Part shown: in pieces, positions 7,514 to 16,188 of the stretch | Layout: each line of letters starts with the position of its first letter | Position numbering within the stretch: the stretch's first letter is position 1 | Assembly (NCBI RefSeq): GCF_000420725.1 | Contig: NZ_ATVM01000002.1 | Span: 124,001 to 188,000 of the forward strand | DNA length: 64,000 nt | Reading direction: 5' to 3' | From: Marinococcus halotolerans DSM 16375 | Lineage (GTDB): Bacteria; Bacillota; Bacilli; Bacillales; Marinococcaceae | Notes under the pieces: model-generated | What the model was told of the DNA's origin: nothing | The model's database searches: none | Seen by the model: the letters and a program-made list of their open reading frames with translations, nothing else | Translations under genes and position numbers: made by a program

Positions 7514-8422
7514 ATGAGAGAGCAGCAGACAGGCATTGCAGCAGGAGTGGCAGCTTATGTACTATGGGGATTTCTTCCGCTTTACTGGAAACTTTTCAAC
7601 GAGGTCCCGGCGATCGATGTGCTCGCCCACCGGGTGATCTGGTCGTTTTTGTTCATGGCTGTACTTATTGTACTGATCGGGCGTTCTAAAGGAGTGTGGA
7701 ATGAAATAACACATGCTTTTCATTCCGTGAAAACGACGGCGGCCATCACCGGGGCCGCTTTATTGATTACGATCAACTGGTTCACCTTTATCTTTGCGGT
7801 GAACGGCGACCATGTGATCCAGGCGAGTCTTGGCTACTATATTAACCCGCTTGTGAATGTAGCTCTGGCAACAGTGTTTTTAAAAGAGCGGCTGGCACGC
7901 ATGGAAATAGCCGCAGTGGCGCTTGCCTTTATCGGAGTATTCGTGCTGACGATTTCCTATGGCCAGTTTCCGTGGGCTTCGGTTATCCTGGCGTTATCCT
8001 TTGGGTGCTATGGTATTATTAAAAAAACTGTAGCCCTCGGCGCATGGGCAGGGCTGACCCTGGAGTCGTTTCTGGCAGCACCATTCGCCCTGATTTTTTT
8101 AATGTTCTTTTCGGGGGAAACGGCTTCCACCTATGATTCCGGCACATGGACGCTGCTCTTTGGGGCAGGCGCAGTCACAGCTGTTCCATTACTGTTGTTT
8201 GCCTCGGGCGCGCGGAAGATCAGCTATTCGCTGCTTGGATTTCTACAGTATATTGCGCCTACGATTATGCTTGCACTGGGTGTTTTTTTATTTAGGGAAC
8301 CTTTTTCCATCCAGCAGTTTACGGCGTTCTTGATAGTTTGGGCGGGACTTACATTGTTTACTGTTTCCCGGACGCGTATTCACATGCAGAGAAAGAAAAC
8401 AGAAGCAGCTATAAATAATTGA
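7514..8422 (+). CDS. rarD: EamA-family transporter RarD
   Basis: A 302-residue RarD-type drug/metabolite transporter with about ten hydrophobic helices. Marks are AAYVLWGFLPLYWKLF at the N-terminus, AHRVIWS, INWFTFIFAVNGDHVIQASLGYYINPL and the C-terminal GFLQYIAPTIMLALGVFLF. It may export or take up an unknown metabolite. The start at 7514 has GGAG 6 nt upstream and follows a TATAAT box; a longer in-frame start at 7412 lies in the preceding terminator. Only 17 nt separate it from the moeB-like gene, so it may be the first gene of the rarD-moeB-modAB transcript. Confidence 0.88.
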   Translation: MREQQTGIAAGVAAYVLWGFLPLYWKLFNEVPAIDVLAHRVIWSFLFMAVLIVLIGRSKGVWNEITHAFHSVKTTAAITGAALLITINWFTFIFAVNGDHVIQASLGYYINPLVNVALATVFLKERLARMEIAAVALAFIGVFVLTISYGQFPWASVILALSFGCYGIIKKTVALGAWAGLTLESFLAAPFALIFLMFFSGETASTYDSGTWTLLFGAGAVTAVPLLLFASGARKISYSLLGFLQYIAPTIMLALGVFLFREPFSIQQFTAFLIVWAGLTLFTVSRTRIHMQRKKTEAAINN

Positions 8423-8439
8423 AGCAAAGGAGTGAAAGC

Positions 8440-9459
8440 ATGGACGAGCGATATTCAAGACAGCAGCTGTTTTCGCCGATTGGTGAAGCGGGCCAGAAAA
8501 AGTTAAACGAAAGCTCTGTGACGATTGTTGGTGCAGGAGCGCTCGGAGCTTCAGCCGCAGAAATGCTTGTGCGTGCTGGTATTGGTACGGTGACGATCGC
8601 AGACCGTGATTACGTGGAGTACAGCAACCTGCAGCGCCAGCAGCTGTATACAGAAAAGGATGCCGCAGAGCAGATGCCTAAAGCGGCAGCAGCAGAAAAG
8701 CGGCTGCGTGAAATTAACTCCGGGGTTCATGTGCATGGGGAAGTGGTGGATGTGGATTTTACCTGGATCGAAGCAAAGGCTGCAGAGACAGATCTTATCA
8801 TTGACGGCACGGATAATTTTGATACCCGGCTGCTCATTAACGAGGCCGCGAGAAAATACGGTAAGCCCTGGGTTTACGGGGCGTGCGTTGGGAGCATTGG
8901 CATGGTTCACCCGTTTCTGCCGGGAGAGCGCCCCTGCTTCCGCTGCGTATGGAAAAAGATCCCTTCACAGGGACAGACATGCGATACAGTAGGAGTGATC
9001 GCTCCGGCGGTGCAGTCAGTAGCGGCAAAGCAAACGGCTGCAGCTTTAAAAATACTGGTAGGGGACGGAGAAAGCCTCCCGGTAGCCCTGGATTATTTTG
9101 ATCTTTGGAACCAGCAGCAGTTTTCCATCGGGCTGCAGAGCAGTAAGGACCCGGGATGCGAGTCATGCGGTGAAAAAGCGACGTACCCGGCATTAACATA
9201 TGAGCATTCAAATAAAACGAGCGTACTATGTGGCAGAGACACGGTACAGATCCGGCCGGGGAAAAGCAGACAGCTGAACTTCGAGCGGCTGGAGCGTGAT
9301 TGGGAAAGCCGGAACTGGAGGGTGCGCAAAAACCCTTATTTGTTGTCGGTACAGACCGGAACGCGGCGCATTGTTTTATTCCAGGACGGCCGGGCACTCA
9401 TTCACGGTACGAGCGACGTGCAGGAAGCCAAGCGGTGGTACGCCCAGCTGCTCGGGTAG
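8440..9459 (+). CDS. moeB: Molybdopterin-synthase adenylyltransferase (MoeB/ThiF family)
   Basis: A 339-residue E1-like enzyme. VGAGALGASAAEMLVRAGIG is the ATP-binding glycine loop, [18 protein letters not shown] the adenylation motif, CFRC and CESC the two zinc CxxC pairs, and TCDTVG carries the possible thiol Cys. MoeB adenylates the C-terminal Gly-Gly of MoaD so sulfur can be loaded. The call MoeB rather than ThiF rests on its place beside modAB and the moa/moe/mob genes, since a close paralogue lies in the thi operon (51924-52943). Start ATG 8440 with AAAGGAG; a longer start at 8419 overlaps rarD. Confidence 0.82.
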   Translation: MDERYSRQQLFSPIGEAGQKKLNESSVTIVGAGALGASAAEMLVRAGIGTVTIADRDYVEYSNLQRQQLYTEKDAAEQMPKAAAAEKRLREINSGVHVHGEVVDVDFTWIEAKAAETDLIIDGTDNFDTRLLINEAARKYGKPWVYGACVGSIGMVHPFLPGERPCFRCVWKKIPSQGQTCDTVGVIAPAVQSVAAKQTAAALKILVGDGESLPVALDYFDLWNQQQFSIGLQSSKDPGCESCGEKATYPALTYEHSNKTSVLCGRDTVQIRPGKSRQLNFERLERDWESRNWRVRKNPYLLSVQTGTRRIVLFQDGRALIHGTSDVQEAKRWYAQLLG

Positions 9460-9495
9460 CCTGAGAAAATCCATCGACGGGAGATGAGGCACATT

Positions 9496-10269
9496 ATGAA
9501 CTGGAAACCTTTCGTGGCGGCAGGAGCCGGGGTTTTTCTTCTTCAGGGCTGCAGCGGCGGTTCGCAGGCAGAGCAGAACGAAGAGCAGGCCGAGCTGACG
9601 GTTTCAGCAGCGGCCAGCCTTCAGGATGCCTTGACAGAGGTACAGAAGAGCTTCGCCAAGGAGTATCCCGATATTTCACTGGCCTTTAACTACGGAGGCT
9701 CCGGTACACTGAAGCAGCAGATTGAGCGCGGCGGCCCGGCAGACGTCTTCTTGTCAGCCTCCGCGTCGCACTATAACGATCTTGAAGAGGAAAATAAAAT
9801 GGTGGAGGCAGAGAACCCTGCCTTTGCAGAAAACGCACTGGTGGCGGTCGTGCCTGAAGCCAGTGAGGCAGAAAAGCTGCAGAGCGTGCTTGGCGGGAGC
9901 GGGCGGATAGCGGTGGCGACACCGGAAGCAGCCCCCGCCGGAAGGTATACCCGGGAAGCCCTTACTTCCATGCAGGAGTGGGAGAGTGTACAGGAGCGGA
10001 TGGTTTTTGCTAAAGATGTGCGGCACGCGTTAACACTTGTCGAAAGAGGCAACGCTGCGGTCGGGTTTGTATACGCTTCAGACGCACGCGAAGCTGACGT
10101 CCGGGTTCTTGAAGAAATTGATCCTTCCCTTTACTCTTCCATTCATTATTACGGCGGAGCCGTGGCGGGAAGCGGGAATGAAGAAGAAAGCCGGGAATTT
10201 ATGGAATATCTGCAAAGCAGCGAAGCCCAGGACATTTTGCGCTCGTATGGCTTTTCAGATCCGGAATAA
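9496..10269 (+). CDS. modA: Molybdate ABC transporter substrate-binding lipoprotein ModA
   Basis: A 257-residue periplasmic-binding-type lipoprotein. A hydrophobic signal is followed by the lipobox LLQGC. The mature part has the ModA marks VSAAASLQDALTEVQKSF, FNYGGSGTLKQQIERGGPADVF and SASASHYNDL, which bind the oxyanion. It catches molybdate outside the membrane for ModB. ATG at 9496 has GATGAGG 6 nt upstream; the ATG at 9484 directly abuts GGGAG and is less likely. It follows the moeB gene by 36 nt and is followed closely by modB. Confidence 0.9.
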   Translation: MNWKPFVAAGAGVFLLQGCSGGSQAEQNEEQAELTVSAAASLQDALTEVQKSFAKEYPDISLAFNYGGSGTLKQQIERGGPADVFLSASASHYNDLEEENKMVEAENPAFAENALVAVVPEASEAEKLQSVLGGSGRIAVATPEAAPAGRYTREALTSMQEWESVQERMVFAKDVRHALTLVERGNAAVGFVYASDAREADVRVLEEIDPSLYSSIHYYGGAVAGSGNEEESREFMEYLQSSEAQDILRSYGFSDPE

Positions 10270-10287
10270 AAGGAGCGTGCGTGCCTG

Positions 10288-10941
10288 ATGTTTTGGTTTC
10301 CAATACAATTGTCTCTGCTGACAGCAAGTATTGCAGCTGTCCTTGTTTTCATTGCCGGCGCGATGCTTGGAAGAGTTTTTGCGGCCAGAAATTTCCGGGG
10401 GAAACTGGCAGCGGAAACGTGCCTGATGCTTCCGCTCGTGCTGCCGCCTTCGGTAACCGGCTTTTTGCTTATTGTCGTTTTTGGCACAAACAGCTGGATC
10501 GGCAGCGTATATGAAAAAGTGTTTCAAAATTCGATTATCTTTACGCCGGTCGCGGCCGTTGTGGCCGCAGCGGTCGTGGCTTTTCCGTTGATGTTTCAGT
10601 CGGCAAAAACTGGCTACGGTTCCATCGATTCCAATATTGAATCCGCTGCAAGAGTTGACGGAGCGGGGGAATGGCGTGTGTTTGTAAATATCGCGGTACC
10701 TCTCGCCGGCCGGGCGCTCATGACAGGGTTTGTACTCAGTTTTACAAGAGCGCTTGGGGAATTTGGGGCTACGCTGATGTTTGCCGGAAACATTCCGGGC
10801 GTTACACAAACGATGCCGACGGCCATCTACGTGGCCATTGAGTCGAATCAAATGAACCTTGCGTATACGTACGTCGGCATCAGTATATTTATTTCCTTTC
10901 TGCTGCTCGGTTTAACTTACCTTCTAAACCGGGAAGATTAA
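10288..10941 (+). CDS. modB: Molybdate ABC transporter permease ModB
   Basis: A 217-residue permease with about five or six membrane helices and the inner-membrane coupling loop ESAARVDGAGEWRVFVNIAVPLA (EAA motif, about residues 117-139), followed by FTRALGEFGATLMFAGN, a ModB/CysT mark. It pairs with ModA upstream. The ATPase ModC is not downstream: the next gene, moaC, is convergent and only 3 nt away. Bacillus subtilis also has modAB without an adjacent modC, so an ATPase from elsewhere is likely used. Confidence 0.92.
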   Translation: MFWFPIQLSLLTASIAAVLVFIAGAMLGRVFAARNFRGKLAAETCLMLPLVLPPSVTGFLLIVVFGTNSWIGSVYEKVFQNSIIFTPVAAVVAAAVVAFPLMFQSAKTGYGSIDSNIESAARVDGAGEWRVFVNIAVPLAGRALMTGFVLSFTRALGEFGATLMFAGNIPGVTQTMPTAIYVAIESNQMNLAYTYVGISIFISFLLLGLTYLLNRED

Positions 10942-10944
10942 ATA

Positions 10945-11433
10945 TTAATCACCTGCTTCCCGGTGAAAGTCACCGCTTTTGCCTCCGGTTTTTTCAAGCA
11001 GGTATGTCGGGCCGATCACCATCCCCTTATCGAGCGCTTTGCACATATCATACACAGTCAAAGCAGCGGCAGATGCTGCGGTTAATGCTTCCATTTCCAC
11101 CCCTGTGCTTCCCTTCGTTTTAACAAAGGCTTCAATAAACAGTTCATAGGTGTCTTCTGTTTTCCAGTAAAAGCTGATGTCTACATTACTTAAAGGGAGC
11201 GGATGGCACATTGGTATGAGGGTGGATGTTTGTTTGGCACCGGTAATTCCTGCAATTTGGGCGACGGCGAGCACATCGCCTTTTTTAATATCCCCCTGCG
11301 TCACTGCACGGTAAACTTCTTCGGGAACGCGGATGCTTGAACCGGCCAGAGCGCTTCTGCTCGTCACCGGCTTGTCGGAAACGTCCACCATTCTGGCCCG
11401 GCCCTGTTCGTTAAAATGCGTAAATTCTGACAT
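10945..11433 (-). CDS. moaC: Cyclic pyranopterin monophosphate synthase MoaC
   Basis: A 162-residue MoaC, usual length. It turns the MoaA product 3',8-cyclo-7,8-dihydro-GTP into cPMP. Conserved segments: [15 protein letters not shown] at the start, [21 protein letters not shown], and [30 protein letters not shown] with the catalytic Lys region. It is the only Moco gene on the minus strand and shares a divergent promoter region with moeA. RBS GGAGGG lies about 10 nt upstream of the ATG. Confidence 0.95.
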   Translation of the reverse strand: MSEFTHFNEQGRARMVDVSDKPVTSRSALAGSSIRVPEEVYRAVTQGDIKKGDVLAVAQIAGITGAKQTSTLIPMCHPLPLSNVDISFYWKTEDTYELFIEAFVKTKGSTGVEMEALTAASAAALTVYDMCKALDKGMVIGPTYLLEKTGGKSGDFHREAGD

Positions 11434-11458
11434 GGTAAAAGTCCCTCCTGATATAGTA

Positions 11459-11488
11459 TTGACCGATTATAGCACGGATACATACATT
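11459..11488. promoter_or_regulatory. Divergent promoter region of moaC and moeA
   Basis: Plus strand: TTGACC (11459-11464) and TACATT (11483-11488), 18 nt apart, fit a sigma-A promoter for moeA. Minus strand: a perfect TATAAT (11471-11466) precedes moaC, with only a weak -35. The two overlap, so they may compete. Confidence 0.5.
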
Positions 11489-11512
11489 CAAATATAACAA
11501 AGGAGCATCAAT

Positions 11513-12781
11513 ATGGTTGAAAAACGTACGCCCGTCCCTGTAAAAGAAGCAATTGAGCGAGTAATGGAGCATATTCAAGAAGGTGGCATAGAGGAGGTCT
11601 CCATCCAGGCATCCTATGGCCGCCGGCTGGCAGAAACGATTACAGCCGCCCACCCGGTTCCGCCGTTTGACCGTTCCCCCTATGACGGATTTGCCATCCG
11701 TTCGGCGGACTCCCGCGGAGCTTCCCGGGAGCAGCCGGTGACCTTTCAGGTAGTTGAGGAAATCGGCGCCGGATTTGTGTCAAAAAAAGACCTCGCCCCT
11801 TTTCAGGCGGTCCGCATTATGACCGGGGCAAAAATTCCGGAGCAGTGCGATGCCGTGGTGATGCTCGAGCTTGCCCAGGAGGATCATGACGGCACATACC
11901 CGCTCATGACGATCAAACGAGAATTCGAACAGCATCAGAACATCTCCTTTGAAGGGGAGGATACAGAGGCAGGAGCCGAGCTCGTTCCGGCGGGCACGTG
12001 GATTGACCCCGGCGTTACGGCCCTGTTTGCGACATTTGGCTACGCCACGGTCAAAGTGGCCAAAAAGCCGGTCGTCGGTGTATTTGCGACAGGTACGGAG
12101 CTGCTTGACGTTTCCGATGAACTCGAGCCGGGCAAAATACGAAACAGCAATGCCTACATGATGATTGCCCAGCTGCAGCGGGCCGGGGCCGAGCCTGTAT
12201 ACTACGGCAAACTGAAGGACGAACTCGATGCCTGCTACGGGGCGGTGCGCCAGGCGGCTGAGGAAACGGACATGGTTATTACGACCGGAGGGGTGTCGGT
12301 CGGGGATTACGATCTGCTCCCGGATGTTTACGAACGTCTCGGTACGGACGTATTCTTTAATAAAGTAGCGATGCGCCCCGGCAGCGTAACGACCGTTGCC
12401 AGCTGGGAAGGTACGCTGCTGTTTGGCCTTTCAGGGAATCCGTCTGCCTGCTATATGGGCTTTGAGCTTTTCGTGCGGCCAGCGATTCAGGCCGTTATGC
12501 ATTCGCCGAATCCGCACCATACGATGGTAAAGGCAGAACTCGCAGCGGATTTCTCCAAGCCGAACCCGTTCACCCGTTTTGTCCGCGGCAGCTGCCGCGC
12601 AGAAGGCGACCGGTTATATGCAGAGCCGGGCGGGTTTAATAAGTCGAGTGCGGTGACTTCCCTCGCCGGTGCCAATGCGTGTATCGTTCTCCCAGGGGGA
12701 AGCCGCGGGTACCAGCGGGGGGACGTGGTCGACGTGATGCTGCTTGAAGATAACGAAGGCCAGAAAGAGCCGCTCGCATGA
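11513..12781 (+). CDS. moeA: Molybdopterin molybdotransferase MoeA
   Basis: A 422-residue MoeA that inserts molybdate into adenylated molybdopterin. Visible marks: PPFDRSPYDGFAIRS, RIMTGAKIPEQCDAVVMLE, VGVFATGTELLD and TTGGVSVGDYDLL in the MoCF domain, and LFGLSGNPSACYMGFELFVRP near the C-terminus. AAAGGAGCA sits before the ATG. It begins a tightly packed operon: the mobB start overlaps its stop (ATGA), followed by moaE, moaD, mobA and moaA. Confidence 0.95.
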   Translation: MVEKRTPVPVKEAIERVMEHIQEGGIEEVSIQASYGRRLAETITAAHPVPPFDRSPYDGFAIRSADSRGASREQPVTFQVVEEIGAGFVSKKDLAPFQAVRIMTGAKIPEQCDAVVMLELAQEDHDGTYPLMTIKREFEQHQNISFEGEDTEAGAELVPAGTWIDPGVTALFATFGYATVKVAKKPVVGVFATGTELLDVSDELEPGKIRNSNAYMMIAQLQRAGAEPVYYGKLKDELDACYGAVRQAAEETDMVITTGGVSVGDYDLLPDVYERLGTDVFFNKVAMRPGSVTTVASWEGTLLFGLSGNPSACYMGFELFVRPAIQAVMHSPNPHHTMVKAELAADFSKPNPFTRFVRGSCRAEGDRLYAEPGGFNKSSAVTSLAGANACIVLPGGSRGYQRGDVVDVMLLEDNEGQKEPLA

Positions 12782-13263
12782 CAATTCCGGTGCTTCAGGT
12801 AACTGGGTTTAAAGAAAGCGGAAAAACGACCCTGCTTAAACGCTGGACAGCGCTTGGGAAAGCAAATGGCTGGAAAGTGGGCGTATTAAAGCATCACGGC
12901 CACCAGAATGAACCGCTTCAGCCGGAGGGAGTCGACAGCCTGGAGCTGAAGGAGGCAGGGGCTGTGGTTTCGGGCGTGGAAGGCGCCGGAGTTTTTCAGT
13001 TTCTTGCAGATATGGAGGAGCCGGATCTTTCCACGCTGCTGAATATTTATCAACAGCTGCCGCTTGATGTTATTCTTATAGAAGGATACAAAAAAGCACC
13101 GTACCCAAAAGTACTTTTGCTTCGAAGCACAGATGATAAAGCATCCCTTGAGGATCTCGATAACATTCAAACAGCGTTTGGCCCTGGAGAAGAAGTAAAT
13201 CATTTTCAGGATACTGATAATGCAGATGCATGGTTTGAACAATATATGAGGAGTATACTATGA
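12778..13263 (+). CDS. mobB: Molybdopterin-guanine dinucleotide biosynthesis adaptor protein MobB
   Basis: A 161-residue P-loop GTP-binding protein. GFKESGKTTLLKRW is the Walker A loop, VGVLKHHGH the following strand with conserved His, and LDVILIEGYKKAPYPKVLLLR the Walker B/EGYK mark. MobB binds GTP and assists MobA in making the guanine dinucleotide form of the cofactor. ATGA overlap with moeA upstream and with moaE downstream implies coupled translation. Confidence 0.93.
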   Translation: MTIPVLQVTGFKESGKTTLLKRWTALGKANGWKVGVLKHHGHQNEPLQPEGVDSLELKEAGAVVSGVEGAGVFQFLADMEEPDLSTLLNIYQQLPLDVILIEGYKKAPYPKVLLLRSTDDKASLEDLDNIQTAFGPGEEVNHFQDTDNADAWFEQYMRSIL

Positions 13264-13724
13264 AGAAACGATTTTTCGTGACATCAGAACCGCTGTCTGT
13301 AGAAGAGCTTGCTGCTGAGGTTACGCGTCCGGAAGCAGGAGCTGTTGTCCAGTTTATCGGCACGGTCCGGGAATTTACCAAAGGCCGGCGGACGGTCTAC
13401 CTGGAATACGAAGCGTACCATTCAATGGCAGAAAAGCAACTCGAGGCGATCGGCCGGGAAGTGAAGGAGCGGTGGCCGGATGCTGAATCAGCCGTGGGCC
13501 ACCGCACCGGTGAACTGCAGATATCGGACGCGGCAGTCATCATCGCTGTTTCAACACCGCACCGAAAAGACGCCTATGAAGCGAATGAATATATTATTGA
13601 GCGCATCAAACAGATTGTGCCAATCTGGAAAAAGGAACACTGGGAAGACGGCGAGCACTGGGTAGGAGATCAGCTTGAACAAACGCGGTACCCGGACGGG
13701 GCCCCAGGAGGTGGAAATAAGTGA
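13260..13724 (+). CDS. moaE: Molybdopterin synthase catalytic subunit MoaE
   Basis: A 154-residue MoaE, the large subunit that transfers sulfur from MoaD thiocarboxylate to cPMP. VVQFIGTVREFTKGRRTVYLEYEAYHSMAEKQL, then HRTGELQISDAAVIIAVSTPHRKDAYEA and IWKKEHWEDGEHWVGD contain the active-site Arg, His and the KKEHW Lys residues (read as three separate stretches). The start ATGA overlaps mobB; its end overlaps the GTG start of moaD, the partner subunit. Confidence 0.95.
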   Translation: MKKRFFVTSEPLSVEELAAEVTRPEAGAVVQFIGTVREFTKGRRTVYLEYEAYHSMAEKQLEAIGREVKERWPDAESAVGHRTGELQISDAAVIIAVSTPHRKDAYEANEYIIERIKQIVPIWKKEHWEDGEHWVGDQLEQTRYPDGAPGGGNK

Positions 13725-13954
13725 TTAATGTGTTATGCTTTGCCCACATGAAAGATATCTTTGGCGGCGAGAAGCTTACCATCAACAGCGGCGGCATAGC
13801 TACTGTGGAGGATGTGCTTGAACATTTGAAAACAGCGTATGATGCTGATATCAGCGGCATTATGACCGCTGTTAATGAAGAATTTGCTGAAGAAAGCACG
13901 CCGGTCGGCCAGGGGGACACCGTGGCCCTGATCCCGCCGGTCAGCGGAGGGTAA
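13721..13954 (+). CDS. moaD: Molybdopterin synthase sulfur-carrier subunit MoaD
   Basis: A 77-residue ubiquitin-fold protein ending in VSGG. The C-terminal Gly-Gly is adenylated by MoeB and turned into a thiocarboxylate. FAHMKDIFGGEKLTI at the N-terminus and VALIPPVSGG at the end are typical. GTG start overlapping the moaE stop (GTGA); GGAGGTGGAAATAA precedes it. Confidence 0.94.
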   Translation: MINVLCFAHMKDIFGGEKLTINSGGIATVEDVLEHLKTAYDADISGIMTAVNEEFAEESTPVGQGDTVALIPPVSGG

Positions 13955-13958
13955 TACT

Positions 13959-14546
13959 GTGGCGGATGGAATTATTCTTACCGGAGGCATGTCGGAGCGG
14001 TTTGGTTCTCCGAAGGCCTTTGCCGTCTGGAAAGAAAGCTACTTTTATGAACGGGCTGTCCAGGCTCTTGAGACTGAAGTGAAAACCATCTGGCTGATTT
14101 CTCATCCGTCATTTGCCGGGAGAATAAAAGCCGGGGCCCATGTGAGGGTCAGGGAAGATCTGCCGCCTTATAAAGAAAAGGGACCGCTGGCCGGCCTCTA
14201 CACCGGCCTTTCTTACACGAAGGAAAAATGGATATTTATGCTTCCGGTGGATATGCCGCTTATTACTGCCGAAGAGGTGCGTTTTCTGGCTTCTTATATT
14301 ACGCCGGAAACAGATGCGGTCATCCCGGAGGCCGGAGGAAGACTGGCTCCGGCATGCGGATGGTTCCGCGCGGATCTGCTTTCAAGGGCAGAAGCCCAGC
14401 TTGAATCCGGGGATTACCGCATGAAAAAATTATTCAGCGGTAAGGAAAGAGTCATAAATGTCAATCAGGCGTACTGGCGCCCCGAAGCATTTGAAAATAT
14501 TAATACTGTCCAGCAGCTTGAGGAGTTAAATAGAAAGGTAAACTAG
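13959..14546 (+). CDS. mobA: Molybdenum cofactor guanylyltransferase MobA
   Basis: A 195-residue nucleotidyltransferase. [15 protein letters not shown] is the GTP-binding loop (GGxSxRxGxxK), [19 protein letters not shown] and MLPVDMPLI (metal-binding Asp) follow, with [18 protein letters not shown] after that. It transfers GMP to Mo-molybdopterin. Sulfite-oxidase-type enzymes use the form without GMP, so MobA here implies a further dinucleotide-type molybdoenzyme elsewhere in the genome. GTG start with GGAGGG 7 nt upstream, 4 nt after moaD. Confidence 0.92.
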   Translation: MADGIILTGGMSERFGSPKAFAVWKESYFYERAVQALETEVKTIWLISHPSFAGRIKAGAHVRVREDLPPYKEKGPLAGLYTGLSYTKEKWIFMLPVDMPLITAEEVRFLASYITPETDAVIPEAGGRLAPACGWFRADLLSRAEAQLESGDYRMKKLFSGKERVINVNQAYWRPEAFENINTVQQLEELNRKVN

Positions 14547-14560
14547 AGAGGGGGAACACG

Positions 14561-15571
14561 ATGACCAATGTAACTGACCAGTTAAACCGTCCCCTTCGTG
14601 ACCTGCGTATTTCCGTGATAGATCAATGCAACTTCCGGTGCACCTACTGCATGCCCGCAGAAATTTTCGGCCCGGATTTTGAGTTTATGGGCCAGGACGA
14701 GCGGCTCTCCTTTGACGAAATCGTCCGGGTATCGCGCCTGTTTGCCGGTCTTGGGGTGGAAAAACTCCGTTTGACCGGCGGGGAACCGCTGCTTCGTAAA
14801 AATATGCCCGAGCTGATCCGCCGCCTGACGGAAATCGAAGGCATCAAGGATATTGCTTTGACGACAAACGGTGTAATGCTGCCTGCGCAGGCAGAAAAAT
14901 TAAAGGCTGCCGGACTGCAGCGGGTGAATATCAGTCTCGACGCACTCGATGATGAAGTGTTCGCAAGCATTAACGGCAGAAAAACCGGCTCGAAGCCTGT
15001 GTTAAAAGGCATTGAAGCAGCAAAAAAAGCAGGCCTTACCGTAAAGGTGAATACCGTAGTCAAAAAAGGAATGAACGAGGAACAGATTCTTCCGATGGCT
15101 ATGTATTTTAAGCAGCGCGGCGTCAATCTGCGCTTTATCGAGTTTATGGACGTGGGCAGCACCAATGGCTGGAATTTCGGCTCAGTGGTGACGAAAAAAG
15201 ATATTATCGAAAAGATTCACCAGACATTTCCAATTGAGCCCGTGGATCCGGGATATTACGGGGAAGTGGCTGACCGTTACCGTTATAAGGACGGCAGCGG
15301 CGAAGTCGGCGTCATTTCGTCTGTCACGGAGTCGTTTTGCTCTACATGCACACGGGCCAGGATATCTGCAGACGGCAAGCTGTTTACGTGCCTGTTTGCC
15401 ACCGAAGGGTACGATTTACGGAATCAGCTCCGTTCCGAGGACTCGGATGAAACGATCTTTAACAATATTGCCGGTATATGGGGCAGACGGACCGACCGTT
15501 ACTCGGAAGAGCGGACCGAAGAAACAGCGCGTAACCGTAAGCGGATTGAAATGTCCTATATTGGGGGATAA
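14561..15571 (+). CDS. moaA: GTP 3',8-cyclase MoaA (radical SAM)
   Basis: A 336-residue radical-SAM enzyme that starts Moco synthesis. [14 protein letters not shown] holds the CxxxCxxC motif of the first [4Fe-4S] cluster, [11 protein letters not shown] the SAM motif, and [20 protein letters not shown] the C-terminal cluster cysteines. The protein ends in the catalytic Gly-Gly (MSYIGG). RBS GAGAGGGGG upstream. Last gene of the moeA-mobB-moaE-moaD-mobA-moaA run, closed by a terminator. Confidence 0.96.
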   Translation: MTNVTDQLNRPLRDLRISVIDQCNFRCTYCMPAEIFGPDFEFMGQDERLSFDEIVRVSRLFAGLGVEKLRLTGGEPLLRKNMPELIRRLTEIEGIKDIALTTNGVMLPAQAEKLKAAGLQRVNISLDALDDEVFASINGRKTGSKPVLKGIEAAKKAGLTVKVNTVVKKGMNEEQILPMAMYFKQRGVNLRFIEFMDVGSTNGWNFGSVVTKKDIIEKIHQTFPIEPVDPGYYGEVADRYRYKDGSGEVGVISSVTESFCSTCTRARISADGKLFTCLFATEGYDLRNQLRSEDSDETIFNNIAGIWGRRTDRYSEERTEETARNRKRIEMSYIGG

Positions 15572-15586
15572 TAGAAACAAAAGAAG

Positions 15587-15612
15587 GAAGCCTGAAAAGG
15601 GCTTCTTTTTTT
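15587..15612 (+). terminator. Terminator after moaA
   Basis: Stem gaagcc (15587-15592) with ggcttc (15600-15605), 7-nt loop, then a run of T. The stem is short, so some read-through into moaB is possible. Confidence 0.7.
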
Positions 15613-15641
15613 AAATAGAAAAAATAAAGGAGGGGACTACT

Positions 15642-16160
15642 ATGGCAACAGAAGAACATAAAGAGCAGGCAGAGAAAAAGATTCAATGTGCTGTTATTAC
15701 TGTGAGCGATACGAGAACGGAAGAAACGGATAAAAGCGGCCGCCGTATCCATGAGCTGCTCGAATCCCACGGCCACGAGGTTTGTTTTTATTCGATAGTT
15801 ACAGATGAAGAGGCATCGATCACCAATTGTTTGAATGAAGCGCTCATTCACCCGCAGACAGAAGCGGTGCTGATTAACGGCGGGACAGGGATTGCCGACC
15901 GGGATATTACCATTGAAACTATAGAGCCCAGGTTTGATAAAGCAATTGTCGGGTTTGGCGAGTTATTCCGCTATCTGAGTTACGTGGAAGATATCGGCTC
16001 TTCGGCGATTTTATCAAGAGCTGCGGCTGGGATCATCGACCATAAGCCGGTGTTTACGATGCCGGGGTCCTCCGGCGCTGTGAAGCTTGCGATGGAAAAG
16101 CTGATTGTTCCTGAACTCCCTCACGTGGTGTGGGAGGCTACAAAGCAGCGGGACTTGTAA
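15642..16160 (+). CDS. moaB: Molybdenum cofactor biosynthesis protein MoaB (MogA-like)
   Basis: A 172-residue MoCF-domain protein. AVITVSDTRTEETDKSGRRI, LINGGTGIADRDITIETIEP and FTMPGSSGAVKLAMEKLI are the family marks. MoaB/MogA adenylates molybdopterin before metal insertion by MoeA. Bacilli commonly have the MoaB version. RBS AAGGAGGGG. It has its own short transcript after the moaA terminator, or is reached by read-through. Confidence 0.92.
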   Translation: MATEEHKEQAEKKIQCAVITVSDTRTEETDKSGRRIHELLESHGHEVCFYSIVTDEEASITNCLNEALIHPQTEAVLINGGTGIADRDITIETIEPRFDKAIVGFGELFRYLSYVEDIGSSAILSRAAAGIIDHKPVFTMPGSSGAVKLAMEKLIVPELPHVVWEATKQRDL

Positions 16161-16188
16161 GAGAAATGAAAAAAAGGGGTGTTTGTGT

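Noticed and set aside
10255-10851. 198-codon minus-strand open frame opposite modB
   Set aside because: His/Arg/Lys-rich antisense of a permease; no support.
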